From UBA710 sp051645705 (lineage in GTDB: Bacteria > Bacillota_I > Bacilli_A > Mycoplasmatales > Metamycoplasmataceae), in assembly GCA_051645705.1 (NCBI GenBank), contig JBOFBU010000002.1, forward strand, positions 310,001 to 374,000: a DNA stretch of 64,000 nt. The letters are read 5' to 3'. The translations under genes and the position numbers were made by a program. The number at the start of each line of letters is the position of its first letter. Within the stretch, counting starts at the first letter, position 1. Positions 19,820 through 33,089 of the stretch are shown here, piece after piece. The notes beneath the pieces were generated by a model, which did no database searches, was not told the origin of the DNA, and worked only from the letters and a program-made list of their open reading frames with translations.

Positions 19820-22475
19820 AAGATGATAAAACAACATTTTCACATCTTAAACATAAATCGTTCTTTATATCTTCTTTTCTAAAATGATTTCAACATCTAA
19901 TGCATTTAGAAGAATCTATTTTTTCAACACTTATAGATGAATCGTCTTTTATATCAATTATCATTAAAAGATCTTTTAAATTAAGAGTTTTTAAAAACGA
20001 AGATTTTAATGGAGCTTTTACAATTACTTCATTAGATCTTTTTATGTAACCTTCTTTTATTTTTTCTTCAATAACTTTATAAACTTGATTTTTTAATGTG
20101 AAAAATTCTTTTCATTTTTCTTCTTCAACAAAAATTTCCTTTTCATTTACTTTATAAAAATTTTCCATATGAATAGAAATTTGTTTATTCTCTTTATTAA
20201 AAAATTGATATGTTTCTTCACAAGTCGTAGGAATTATAGGAGCTAATGAAATTAAAATAAATTCAATTATTTGATATAAGTTATTTTGTACTTGTCTTCT
20301 TTCATTATTATCTTCTTTTTCTAAATAAAGAATATCTTTAGTAACTGATAAATAAAAAGAAGATAAATCAGTTATAAAACTATTTAGCTCTTTAACTACT
20401 GAAATAAAATTGTAATTTTCATAATATTTTTTAACCCGAATTTTTACATTATTAATTCTTTCCTCGATTAAAAGATGAATCCCTGTTTTAACTATTTCTT
20501 TATGTTTATAATCAAAAATATTTCCTAGCATGTGTTTAAGAGTATTTCTAATTTTTCTATAGATTTCAATATTTTGTTCTAAAATATCATCACCTATTGA
20601 AATATCAGAGATATATTCACTATTTGCAACTCATAACCTTAAAATATCTGAACCATATTTTTGAATAATTTTTTGTGGATCGACAACATTTCCTTTTGAT
20701 TTAGACATTTTATTTCCTTTTTGGTCTAAAACAAATCCATGAGAAATAACTCCTTTATATGGTGCTGTATTATTAAAAGCTACAGAATTTATAAGTGAAG
20801 AATTAAATCATCCTCTATATTGATCATTTCCTTCTAAATATAAATCATAAGGATAATTTACTTTACCATCAATATCAACTGCATAAAATGATGAACCTGA
20901 ATCAAATCAAACATCCATGATGTCATTTTCTTTAGTTCAATTTTTTCCTCTATATTTTAATGGTAATAATTCATCAACATTTTTTTCAAATCAAATATTA
21001 GTTCCATGTTCCTTTACAAGATTAATTACATAATCAAAAATTTCATCAATTAAAACCGGATTTTTATTTTCATCATAAAAAATAATTAATGGAACTCCTC
21101 AAGTTCTTTGACGTGAAATAGTTCATTCGTCTCTATTCTCAATCATTAACTTCATTCTCTTTTTTCCTCATTGATTATAGAAATTAACTTTGTCAAGTTG
21201 TTTTATTATTTTATCTTTAATATCTTTTATTGAAACAAATCATTGAGGTGTTCCTCTAAAAATAATTGGTTTGTTTGTTCTTCAATCATGAGGATAAGAA
21301 TGTTTTATGAATTTAAGTGATAATAAATTTTTTTGTTCATCTAAAAATAAACCGATTTCTTTATTGGCTTCTTCATAAAATATTCCATTAAACATTTTGG
21401 CATTAGTAATTGTTCCATCATCTGCTATATGCATAATCATTTCTAGATTTTCTTTTTTCCCAATTAAAAAATCATCTTCTCCAAATAATGGAGCAATATG
21501 AACTATTCCAGTTCCTACTTCTAATGAAACATGATGCCCATAAACAACTGGACATAGTAAATTATTTAAAGGAGAACGATATTTAGATTTTATAAGTTCA
21601 TTATTATCTATTAAAGAAATAATTGAAGCGCCTTCTCATTTAAGATCTTCTATTGTTTTTTCAAATAGTTCTTCTGCAACAATATATTTTTTATCATTAT
21701 ATAAAAATTTTATATATTTAAAATCTTTACCAATTGCCGCACCACTATTTGCTAGTAATGTTCATGGTGTTGTTGTTCAAATAATTAGATTATCATTTTT
21801 TTCAATATTTCCATGTCCTTGTTCAATTAAAAAAGAAACTAATATTGAAGGCGAACGATGATCGTGATATTCTACTTCCGCTTCTGCTAATGCTGATTGA
21901 GAAGAGGTAGATCAATAAACTGGTTTTAAACCTCTATAGATAAGTTTTGACATGATTAATTTTTTAAAAATTTCTAATTGTTTTACCTCATAAGAAGGAT
22001 CTAATGTTTTATAAATTTTCTTAAAGTCTGCAAGAAGATTAAGTTTTTCAAATTGTTTTTTTTGAATTTCAATTTGTTCTAATGCATATTTTTCGGCTTC
22101 TTTTCTTAAAGTTAATGGGTCTAAATCTTTATGACTTCTTTTACCTTCTTGAAGCATTTTATTTTCAATTGGTAATCCATGAGTATCTCATCCAGGAACA
22201 TAAGGACAAAAAAAATTGTTTAATGTTTTATATCTTATAATTATATCTTTTAATATTTTATTCATAGCATGACCAATATGAATATCTCCATTAGCATAAG
22301 GAGGACCATCATGCAGAACAAAAGAAGGATTATTTTTATGTTTTTCAAGAAGATTTTGATATAAATTTATTTCTTTTCAAAAATTAGAAAAATGGATGTC
22401 TTTTTCCACAAGATTTGCTCTCATTGAAAACTCACTTCTAGGAAGAAGTAAAGTATTTTTATAATCTTTTTGCAT
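19812..22475 (-). CDS. ileS: Isoleucyl-tRNA synthetase
   Basis: Charges tRNA-Ile. The frame of 887 codons is open only with TGA as Trp. Visible are DGPPYANGDIHIGHA (HIGH), NKMSKSKGNVVDP (KMSKS), and TTTPWTL with GTGIVHIAPLFGEDDF in the CP1 editing domain. In the latter both the His and the Asp needed for hydrolysis of Val-tRNA are kept. The anticodon-binding helices follow, then a C-terminal zinc knuckle with two Cys pairs (CIRCW and CLRC). The bacterial length is usual. It overlaps the convergent ruvB end by 8 bases. AAGGA ribosome-binding site and TATAAT at 22505-22510 precede it; no T-box leader is visible. Confidence 0.97.
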
Positions 22476-22504
22476 AATTAAGTCCTTAAAATATAATTTC
22501 TTTT

Positions 22505-22510
22505 ATTATA
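22505..22510 (-). promoter_or_regulatory. Candidate -10 box of ileS
   Basis: Minus-strand TATAAT 29 bases upstream of the ATG; AAGGA lies between them. Confidence 0.5.
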
Positions 22511-22585
22511 ATTTATTTTAAAAATAAAATAAATTAATTAATAGTATTTTTAAAATTTTGTTTTTTATAAAATATAAAAAATCAA

Positions 22586-22621
22586 TTAAAAAAAATAGCA
22601 AAACAAAATTTGCTATTTTAA
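22586..22621 (-). terminator. Rho-independent terminator after the 3450-aa surface protein gene
   Basis: In minus orientation AAAATAGCAAA pairs with TTTGCTATTTT across a short loop, and the right arm runs into a T tract. It is one of the few stem-loops in the window with GC pairs. It separates the giant gene from ileS. Confidence 0.75.
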
Positions 22622-22646
22622 TTATTATTTGTTTTTTAAATTAAAA

Positions 22647-25600
22647 TTAATTTTTATCTAATTCTATTTTTTGTCCTTCAAGTTTATTTTTGATTAATTT
22701 TCTATAAATTAAAGGTGCAGCCACAATTAAAACTGTTAAAATTCCCATTGATATACCAACCGCTGTTGCTATTGTTACAGCAAAATTAGATGATTCTGTA
22801 AGTCCTGAAACTATGAATGAATTTGTAATATTATTTTTAATTACAACAGTTGAAGAAGTTGTTGATAATTTATAAGAAATTACATCTCCGTTTGATAACA
22901 TTGCAATTGATTGATCTGGGGAAATTAATTGACCATTTCTATATCAAGATATAACAATTCCTTGAGCTAATAATTCTTCCGCTATTAATGGATTATTAAC
23001 ACTAAAACTTCCAGCTCCATTTGTTCCTGTAAATGAAAGTTTAATTGATTCAATATTTTGTAATAAATTACCTTCTAATACTATTTCACCTTCAACTAAT
23101 CCACTAACTGTAAATCCTTGATTTTCTGGATATATCTCAGTTCCTTCAACATATTTATTTTCATTACCTTCAATACCAAATTGTGAATCATATGTTACTG
23201 ATCCAGCTGCATCTACGTTAATAACGGCAAATCTTTTGTCAACTGAATTATGAGCAACTGTATTGAAATAATCTATTGAAAGTGGTTCATCGCTTTGTGA
23301 TTTTAAACGTCATTCAATTTTTTCACCATTTTTTAAACTAGAAATTCTTGTCTTATCAGGTGTTCAATTAATTCTAACTTTTTTATCTACACCTCAAACT
23401 CTATATACAAAATGAAATTTAGTTTGTCCTGGAGCTGCGTTATTTGGATTTAATAATTCATCTGAAAGATCTTCAGGAGGATTTCCACTTCCAGTTTTAA
23501 CTGCTACAAAAAATGTTCCTTGTCCATCTCAAATAGAATCATTTCCATTTATATTAGTTACTATTTTTAAATCTTTAAAAATATCTGTATTAGGAGCGGC
23601 GATTTCTAATGCATTAACTATTCAGTTAGCTATTGAAGAAGATGGTCCAATTAAAACGAAATTAGGATCTACTGGAACTAATGATATTAAAATTCTGTCT
23701 CCATTTGATAAATCTTGTAATTGAGATAAATTAAGATTTGTTCCATTATAAAAGAAATTTTCTTCTGAAGATTTTCTTTTTAAGGTTACTCTAATTCTTA
23801 ATTTTCCATTAGATTCTTTTACAAGTCTATCATAAGCAGCTGCTCCTTTAAGGGTATTGCTTATATTTCCATTATCTTCTACAAATTGAATTTGAATATC
23901 TGTATCACTAGTAATAAAGGCTTTTCCGTTTTGAGGAGTAAGTTCTCCTGTAGTTTCATATTTAATAGGATCAGGAATTTGCACAGACATTACAAGATTT
24001 TGATCAATATTTAATGGGTATTTAGCATTTGTAATTTTTTGTTCAAAAGGTTTAGGAGTTGAAGTATCTAAAATAAAATCATTTTTAGCTTTTATTTTTA
24101 TTGAAAATGTTTGATTTTGGAATAATAATCCTTGTTTTACATTTACAGCTCCTGAAAATAAATTATAAGTAAATGTTGCTAATGAATCTGGAACTTCAGT
24201 TAAATCAAGTTCTATTGGAGTTCCGGTTTCTATAGGATTTGTTGGAATAGTTTTAGTACTATCTGTATAATAAATTCTTATTTCTGTTGAAGGACTACCT
24301 GTTACAGGTCCAAAAACATCATAGAATGCAGTAGGAACTCTTTTTACAATTGGTAATCCATTATTATTTATAATAAAACTACCATCAGGTCTTTTATAAA
24401 ATTCTGTTTTTACTTGAAGAATTAAATCTACTCCTAAGTAATTATCTTTACTATCTCTTTCAACATTTATTTTATTAATATAAATATCTCCATCAATTAA
24501 ATTGGTTTGATTTGAATATTCATTATTTCTTAATTGAGCATTATTAATTACAATTTTACTTTGGTCAACTAGTAAATTAATTACTTTTGTAGAAATTGAA
24601 TCATTTAATTTAATATCTTTAATTTCAAATTTAGAACTTTCTTTCATTCTAATTCTTCCAGCAACAAATTGTCCTACTTTTAAATTAGAAGGAAGTTGAA
24701 TTATTCCACCTTGTCCATCAGGAGCACCTACTTTTATTCAACTATCTTGAGGAAGTTTATTTAATTCATCTTCTGTTAATTGAGTATTACTTATGTGGAA
24801 TTCAATATAATATTGATTTATTAAATCATTATCTCTATCAAGGATAGTTGAAGCTAATTCTGAAGGATTTTTACCATCATATCATAAATTAACTTTACCA
24901 GATCCTTGATATCCTTCAAATTTAACTACTAATTTATCTGTACCAAAAGGATTATCTTTAATTGTTCTAATATTAAGTGGAACACTAAAACTAAATCCAT
25001 TATTTTGAAGAATATTATTTTTGAAAATTTGATATCCTGCTCTTGCTACTATTTTAATTCCAAAGAATTGGTCTGCTACAGAAATTGAAATAGGGTCAAA
25101 TCCTGTTGTTTTAAATCCTGTTGCTCCAAATAATTTATGGTTATCATCTAAAACGAAATTACCATTTCCCGTTCCTTTATCAACAGTATAATAAATATCA
25201 AATGGTGAAATTGTTTGATCTTGATAAGGAGCAAATTGAGCTTGCAATTTATCTCCAGTTGAAGTAAATTCAAGAACAGGAATTGCATTTGTTCCGGTTA
25301 TTCTAAATCCACTTGTATCAAAATCAGGAACTTTAGATAAATTAATATATCCATTAAATCCATTATTAACAGCTGATAATAAAATAGGTCTAAATAGGGT
25401 TGGGTTTTCAACAAATGGTTTATCAAGAATACCTATTCCATCAACTTTTAAACGATATTCTGCAAATTTAGTAGGGTCAATTGAATATCTTGCTTTAACT
25501 TTATTTTTTAAAAGAATAAAATTATTTGCATCTAATGATCCTTCTAATTGTTTTAATTTTGCTATAAAAGCATCTTTTAATAATCATTCTCTATCATCAA

Positions 25601-28600
25601 TTGTATATTGAATTCGAACTCATTCTCCGCCTGGTAATGGAGTTATATTATTATTAAATGTTGTTTCATTAATTGTTGCTTCAAATAAATTTCCTGCAAA
25701 TACAATTTGATCTAATCAAACATTTTCTACATTTATATAAACAAATATTTTTGAAGTATCAATTGCATAAATTTTATTAGCTGGTGTTTCAAGTGTATAA
25801 GCTGGTTTAATTCTATATGCTACAGATAATTTTTTCAAAGTAGGATCTAACATTGTTGGAACTACTGAAGTTCAAATATCATTGTTGGTTTGTGCAATAT
25901 CTGATAATTGAGGATTATCTTTTATAGATCAAACAAGTTCAAGTCCTGGTGATATGGTTCCACTAGGAGAAGGTTTTAATTCATTAGGAATTGTAATAGC
26001 TAAATCATTTGAACTTCCTGAAACAACAATTTGTGATGGAAGTGTTTCATAATTTGCTTTATTAATAAATATTTTAACTTTTGCATTTGCTGTTAAATCT
26101 AGTGCTTGAATATTCTCTGGGATTTCAGTTGAAAGAATATATTTTTGTCCTGCATTTGAATAACTAGGGTCAATATAAAATTTCGCTCTTATTTGATTTG
26201 TATTAAAATCAACTGTTTTAGCAGCTAATAAAGTTTTAAATTCAGTTAATGTAAATCAAGTTTTTGTTGGATCAGTTTCATCAATTGGAAGACCTTCAGG
26301 ATTTGTTCCTCCACCAATAGCGTATAAAATTTGTAATGGAATATCTTGTGAAAGATTTTCTCTAGTTTTAACAGCCTCAATTGCTGCTGTATTTATTGCA
26401 TCATCTAAAAGTAATATTTTAGTATTTCCACCAATAGCTGCTTTAATTGTGTCATAATCAGCTGGATTAATAACAATTTGAACTGGTAAATTAACATTTA
26501 ATTGAGTTATTGCTGAAACGTTTGCCATATTATCATCTGCATTAAATGTAATATCAGTAATTGTTGTTAAAGCAAATCTTCACATTAAAACTGGTTTTCC
26601 GGCAGCATCTTTATTTGGTAAACTTTTTGGAAGGTTATTATTTTTACCTGGTTGTCATCAATTTGCAAAATTAGGTGATACTAATTCAGTTGCTAAATCT
26701 CCTCTTAAATTAAGGTTTGAACCAAATAATAAATTAGATTCTTCATTAGTTAAACCTATTTTTAATATTTCAGTAATTTTTTCTGTAGTATCTCCAGGAG
26801 CAAATGTAGTTTCCAATTTATTTAAATTTGCAAGAGCATTAGTTACATCTACAAATGATTTAAAATTTGTAACATTTAAATTAGCTTCTTGAACATTTCC
26901 TCTATACTCAATAACATAACCAACATATGGTTGTGGTGTTATAGGAGGATTAGGATTTGGAAGAGGTGTTCCATCTTTTAAAAAGTATTTTGCTGTAATT
27001 TGTTTTTCACTAGGTAATATTAATTTTTGATAATTTAATAATTGATTTTTAAGATCTGTAAATGAATATCATTCTGTTCCTGGAATAAATTCTATTGATT
27101 TTGTAGTTCCTATTTTATATCTAATTTCTAAATGTTCATAATCTGGATATGCTCCAGCAAGTGATGATATTTCATCTAAATTATCAATTTTTTTAGTATT
27201 TCCATTTGGAATTAAGTTATTAGCTAAAACTTGTGAATCAACAGTATAAACAATTGTAATACTTAATGGAGTTACATCGATTGTAATTTTATTTACTTCA
27301 GCACTTGTAATAACTCTATTTTGATTTGTAACAATTCTCATTGCTAAATATGGATTAACACCAATACTTTTTGGATATGTAGTAAGATCATCTAAAATTA
27401 AATTATTTCAGTCCGCATCAGTTGTTGCTGCTTTATTAATTGTTCATTGTAAAACAATACCATTTGATTCTAAAATTTTAAAAGTTGTTTTATCAAAATC
27501 AGCTGGGAAAATAATATTAAGTATATTTGTTGCTGTACCTTGAATTGATACACGATTATCTTTAAGACTATTAAAATAACTTAAAGTATGTACAAATGAA
27601 TAAACATTATTTGCATTCAATAATTGTGGTGTAATAGTAGGAATTCTTCAACCGTTATTAGCAGATGCTTGTTTAAGTCTATAATTTGTTCTAACATTTG
27701 CTAAATCTGAAAGAAAAATGCTATTTTGATATGTTGGAAGAATTGCATCTAATTCTGTTTTTGTAAATCAAACTTTTGATACATCATTAACATCTAATCT
27801 AAGATTATTTATATTATAAATAATTTCAATATGTGCTAAAATCTCGTTTTGAGTATTACTGTTATTTCCTGGAACAAGTGAAAGAGTTTCATCAATTAAT
27901 AAATTAATAGTTGAACCTGATAAAGTAGTTTTTACTAAATTTGCTTCATCTAATTGAATAAATTTAGGTTTTTCTATTTGAGGTTCTACTGCTTTATGTG
28001 TTCATGTTGGATTAGATATGTCTGTAATTGCTATTGATCCTGGAACAACTACAAATTTCAATCATATAGTAGGTGGTTGTCCAAGATTAACTGGATTTGC
28101 AAAAGGATCATTTCAATTTTCTGTATATGTAGGAGGATCTGTAGGACCAAAAGCAAAGTCTAACTGAATTCCTAAAATTGCTAATAATCGTTTCTCTTCC
28201 GGAGTAACTGATGCTAGATTTAATTCAGTAACTGAATCAGGTCTATCATTAACACCAAAAGTAATTTTTCCTGTTTCAAGTTTTGCTTGTAAATTTGAAA
28301 TATTAATATAGTTTTTAATTGTTAATTTTTGGTTTTCTGCATAAGTGTAATTTACTTCGGTTTTATCGTTTGCAAATATATAATTATTACTATTATTAAT
28401 TCCTGGTTTAATAATAAATCTTGATTTTAATTTAAATGTGTCTTTTCATTCAGCGGGATAACCTACTCTTTTAATAAATAAACTTTGTGGTAAAGCTTTT
28501 AATCCTGCAATTAAATCTGCTGCTGAATATCATTTTTCATTACTTAAATTTGTTTCTACATTATTTGCAAAATCTCAACCAACTGAAAATTGTAAATCTA

Positions 28601-31600
28601 CTATTGCATTTAATGAAGGAAGATTTGTAATTGCATTTGTATTAATTGTTAAATCTTTTGTATTTCCTCCAAAAACAATATTTTGTAAATCTGTTTCTGA
28701 TAAATTAATTAAAATTTTAATATTTTTAGGTGTTACAGTTATTGGTTTACCATAATTAGTTTGATCAAATGTAACATTATTATCGGCAAATATTCTAACA
28801 GCTAAATAAGGATTAGTTAATCCTATATCAATTTTATTAATTGCTCCAGCACCAAAATTATAATCTACTCATTTCCCATCTGCATGATTTGGATCATTTG
28901 TTCATTGGAATTTTATTCCAGCAGCTATTATTTTTTCAAATTCACTATCTATTGTAAATGGTCAAGTAATAGCTGTTATATTTGAAGAATTTGTTCCAGT
29001 TACTCCTATCCCATCAGGACTTGCTCCAACTTTAGCAAGTTCTTGATAATATATATCCATATGCATAAATGGAAGAAGGTTTGTTATTTGTGAAGGCGAT
29101 ACTAATTGATCTGTATTATCATTAACTATATAATCACTATTCGCTTTAACTGAATATTTAATTTTTATGCTATCAATATCACTTTTGAAGAAATTGGTTT
29201 TTGATTTACTTAAAGCATTTACAAATTCCACTCCTGTATATCAATTTGCATCAAGAGAATTTAAATTATATAAAATTTCTACATTATCTTTAACTAATTG
29301 ATTTTGAGCTTGGTCATTTGAAGCTGAAACTAAAGCTTGATCTTCACCAGTAATTACAATATTTTTTGTATTTCCTGAGAAAATAATTTTTGCAAGATTA
29401 GTTTTTAAAATATTTAATATTGGTACATTTACATTTTTTATTCTAACATCTACAGTTGGAGATGTATTTTCATTAAAGGTTTTAAGTATACCATTTTCAT
29501 AATATTTAGGAAATCAAAGTTTTACAGTTAATTCATTTCCTGTACCTCAAACAGGAGCTCCTTTTATTGATAAAGGCAATGAATAAATATCATTTAAATC
29601 AATAACAATATCAGAAAAAACATTTTGATTTCTCATAAATAATTTAAATTGATTTGATAAAGTTTTAACATCAATAAAAGAAATATTATTTTGTGCATCT
29701 AATAATGGTGGTGTATTTGCTATAGTTTTAGTATTTCATATTGGAGTATTTGCTTTTAATGTATTTAATCTTAATTGAGTTTGACCATGACCACTAACAA
29801 GATTAGATACAGCTGGATCAATTTGCAATTTTGTTTCATTAGAAGTATATAAAATTGATGTTATATCTTCACCATTTTCATTTTTAGATATATTAATTGC
29901 ATTATATGGGCCTTTATTAATTGTATTAATTGTTCCTATTGTTTTACCGGTAAATTTCGCTCCTCCAGAATTACTTGTTATTGTTGGAGATCATGAAGAA
30001 TCATTAAAAGATATTTCTTTAAATTCTCTTCCGTTTGAAAGTATATTACCAGTACCAGCAGATGGACCATTAACATTACCAAAATCAAATCCAGAATTTC
30101 TTATATTTAAAGCTAATTTCCCTTTTTGTCAATGTGGTTGTTGAAGAACTAAAAATGAATTATTATTATTATCTACATTATTATAATAACCACTTGGAAT
30201 TGAAAAATCAAGTGCACTTGAACTTTCTGTTATACCAGAAATTATTACATTATTAGGATTTTTAATAAGTGATGATTGTATTATCATTGTTAGAGCATTA
30301 TATGATCTATCTTGAGAATAAAATGATCCATGAGAAAATCATCCTTTTCTATTTACATCATTAATCTGATTAGAACTTGTTGGACTATTAAAAGTAAGCA
30401 TTGATGAACCAGGAGTTGATATTAATGATACATCAGAAAATCTAGAAGAAGTAAATCCGGCAACAGTTGATGAAAATACATATTCTAATGTTCATGTAGT
30501 AGTATCCATTATTGGACTATTATTTAAAGGATTTACTAAATCTGGAGAAACTTTTAAAAGAATATGATGGATATTATTCCCACCTTCAAAAACAAGTCCT
30601 CCAAATGAAATAGACATATCAATACCTAAATATTCATTACCATTAATAAAATTAGATGATATATTATGAATTTTAAATTTACTTGCCGCTGTAAAAGTTT
30701 TAGTAGTTGGATCTGGGTTTGGATTTACAAAAATTTGTTGATTTAATAAGGCTCCTACAATTTTACTACTAAAATCAGCACCTCATTTTTTAACAGAAGG
30801 AGTAGAATTTGAAGTATTAAAACGAGCTCTTGTTAATCATTTTGCTCTAGCTCCATTATTATTTAAAGTAGTACTACTTGTTTGTATTTGATCATTATAT
30901 TTAAGCGCTCTATTAACAAGTCAATATTCTGTTTTATCAATATTTTGAATTGGAACAACTGCTAAATCGCTTGATAATTGTCTTTCTATTCCCTCATCAT
31001 AAGCTTCAATTATATATGAATTACCAACAGTAAAGGCACCTGTAGTAGGATTTAAGGGACTAAGTGAAACTCATACTTCTCTACCCTTTACAAATCATGC
31101 TATAACTTGGTTATTAATTGAATCATATGTTACATCAATAATACTTACTTTAACATTATCTTGTCAAAAATAAACTGATGAAATAACTTTTCCTTCGCGT
31201 GAAACCAATAATATAATATTATTAAAAGTACCTCTTACTCCAGAAACACCTGTTGCAACTACTAAATATCCATTATCATATGGAATTGATATTGGACGAA
31301 TTATTAATTGTTTTTTATAAACTTCACTTAATAAAGCTTGAGGAGTCATATCTGTTGGATTATTAGCTGATGGAAGTCAAGAATTATCATATGGTTTTGC
31401 TGCAACTGTACCAGAATCACTATTATCAAGAGCTTTATTATCTTCAAGGATAGCAATAGGATCTCTTACCGGTTTCTCCACATTCGATGTTTTGAAATTT
31501 TTTATTATTATTGATGTTAAAACTACTTTATTAACTTTATCATAAATAGAAAAAACAGCTTGTCCTAATATATCATTTTTCATTGAAACTGTTAATTCAT

Positions 31601-32999
31601 AATCAGGAGGAAGAGTATTATTAACTACATTATTTTGATAAATATCAACATAATTAGCTGCCTGAACATTTGTAATTGAAGAAGGTAAAACTTTTTTATT
31701 TGCCCCTGTTTTTTCAATTAAATATGCACTTGAAAGTACATATGTACTTGAAGGTTGAAATCCTGCTATTTCATATACAAAATTTTGTCTACCATCTTTA
31801 ATTAATGAGTGACCATTATCATTATTTAATCTTGAAATATTTTTAAATGTGATTGGATTTAATTGTTTGTTATCAAAAATTGTATTATCATATTTTTTAG
31901 TTGTATCAATATCTTGTTTTACAGAAAAAATAATTCTTATTTTTCCAGATAAATCATCATATTGTGCACTTATAGTTGAGGTTTCATCTCAAAATTTTGG
32001 AGCATTAGTAGCAGTAAAATTTAAAAATTTTGTTTGATCTGTAATTACTTTTTCTAATGCTTCTTTCGCTGTCAATCCTTTATTAAATACAGATTCATCT
32101 ATTGAATTATTTGTTATTGTAGGACTAGCTAAAGTTGAAGAATTTTGAAAATTAGGTAAAAAATTTCATTGGTTATTTATATCCATATAGGCTATTAAAT
32201 CTAAAACCATAAATTTATTTGCTGAAGCAGGATCATTTGTCCCTGTTTCTATATTAATTAATGGTTGAGTATTAGGATTAATACTTGTACCATTACCGGT
32301 TTGACTATAATATTGTGGCATTGTACCAATTGTTCCACTACCATTATCTGTTAAATAAGTTAATCCTTGTGCAGGATTTGTTCCATATGCTTTTTGGGCG
32401 AATGTATCGTTTTCTCCAAATGGTTTTCTAATTAAAACTCTAACTAATCTATCTGTAGCAGTTGTTTCATTTGCTGTAGATGAATTAATTGCTCATCTTG
32501 CATTAGTTCTAGTTGTTGCAACTTGACTTACAAAATCTTCATAAGTAATGCTTGTTGAATTTAAAGCATTTATATTGATTTTTGAAGCTTGAATATTTAT
32601 TAAAGGTGCTGCATCTGCACCACTACGATTAAGTTTGGCATCATAAAGCGGATTATTTGAATATAACTCTATTCCAAGTTTTGTTCCTGAATTCTTAATT
32701 GTTGTTGAAGAACGTAATGTATTAGTTTGTCCATAATTATAAGTATCATAAATGTTTTTAATATCATTACCTTCATAATTAACAGGTAATACTGTATTAT
32801 TCGTTCATTTGATAGGAGAAAAGCCTAAATTAGCTATTTTTATATCTTTTCAAGTGGAATCTACATAATTCCTATTGCCTTTTAAATTTAAATTTTCTTT
32901 ATTGAGTTCTAATAATAATGTTGAAGAAAGAACAACAGAAGCCGCAGCGACACCTGTAGTTATTCCTAACAAGTTTTTCTTTATATTTTTTTTTATCAT
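22647..32999 (-). CDS. Giant modular surface protein, 3450 aa (smaller paralogue)
   Basis: One continuous frame from ATG 32999 to the stop at 22647 with TGA as Trp; no TAA or TAG was met in the long stretches translated. The N-terminus MIKKNIKKNLLGITTGVAAA is a signal or anchor sequence without a lipobox cysteine. Residues 30-1250 are Asn/Ser/Thr-rich, probably beta, and include VVATGVSGVRGTFNNIILLVSREGK. A ~490-residue module starts near 29243, followed by a further partial module and a conserved C-terminal third. Near the end a membrane helix (IATAVGISMGILTVLIVAAPLIYR) and short Lys-rich tail anchor it, so the ectodomain faces out. No Cys-rich part and no recognised enzyme domain. Size recalls the giant mycoplasma gliding or adhesion proteins, but I see no specific similarity to them. 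Function unknown; surface adhesin or antigen is the inference. Confidence 0.85.
27771..29243 (-). repeat. ~490-aa ectodomain module, single copy in the 3450-aa protein
   Basis: Runs from a Trp-Tyr-Thr start (29243) to the next Trp-Phe-Thr-Lys start (27770). In order it contains IKIKYSVK, MDIYYQ, a TWPFTIDSEF block, NPYLAVRI, VTPKNIKILINLSETDLQNIVFGGNTK, VDLQFSVGW, FKLKSRFIIKPGI, LGIQLDFAFG and PKFIQLDEANL. The paralogue holds three tandem copies of this module. Confidence 0.8.
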
Positions 33000-33028
33000 A
33001 AAACCTCGCATTTATACAATATCTATTA

Positions 33029-33043
33029 ATTTTATAATAAATT
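33029..33043 (-). promoter_or_regulatory. Conserved AT-rich promoter block of the 3450-aa gene
   Basis: A TTATTATAAAATT block in minus orientation lies 30-45 bases ahead of the ATG. Nearly the same sequence precedes the 4465-aa gene at 46520-46535, so both probably use the same promoter type. GAGG near 33005 is the ribosome-binding site. Confidence 0.45.
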
Positions 33044-33089
33044 AGGCATTTATATTTAATTTTAATAAAAAATAAGATTTTTATTATTG

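Noticed and set aside
22476..22646. T-box riboswitch ahead of ileS
   Set aside because: No specifier loop or T-box sequence is visible in the 171 bases; only a terminator of the preceding gene and a short leader are found.
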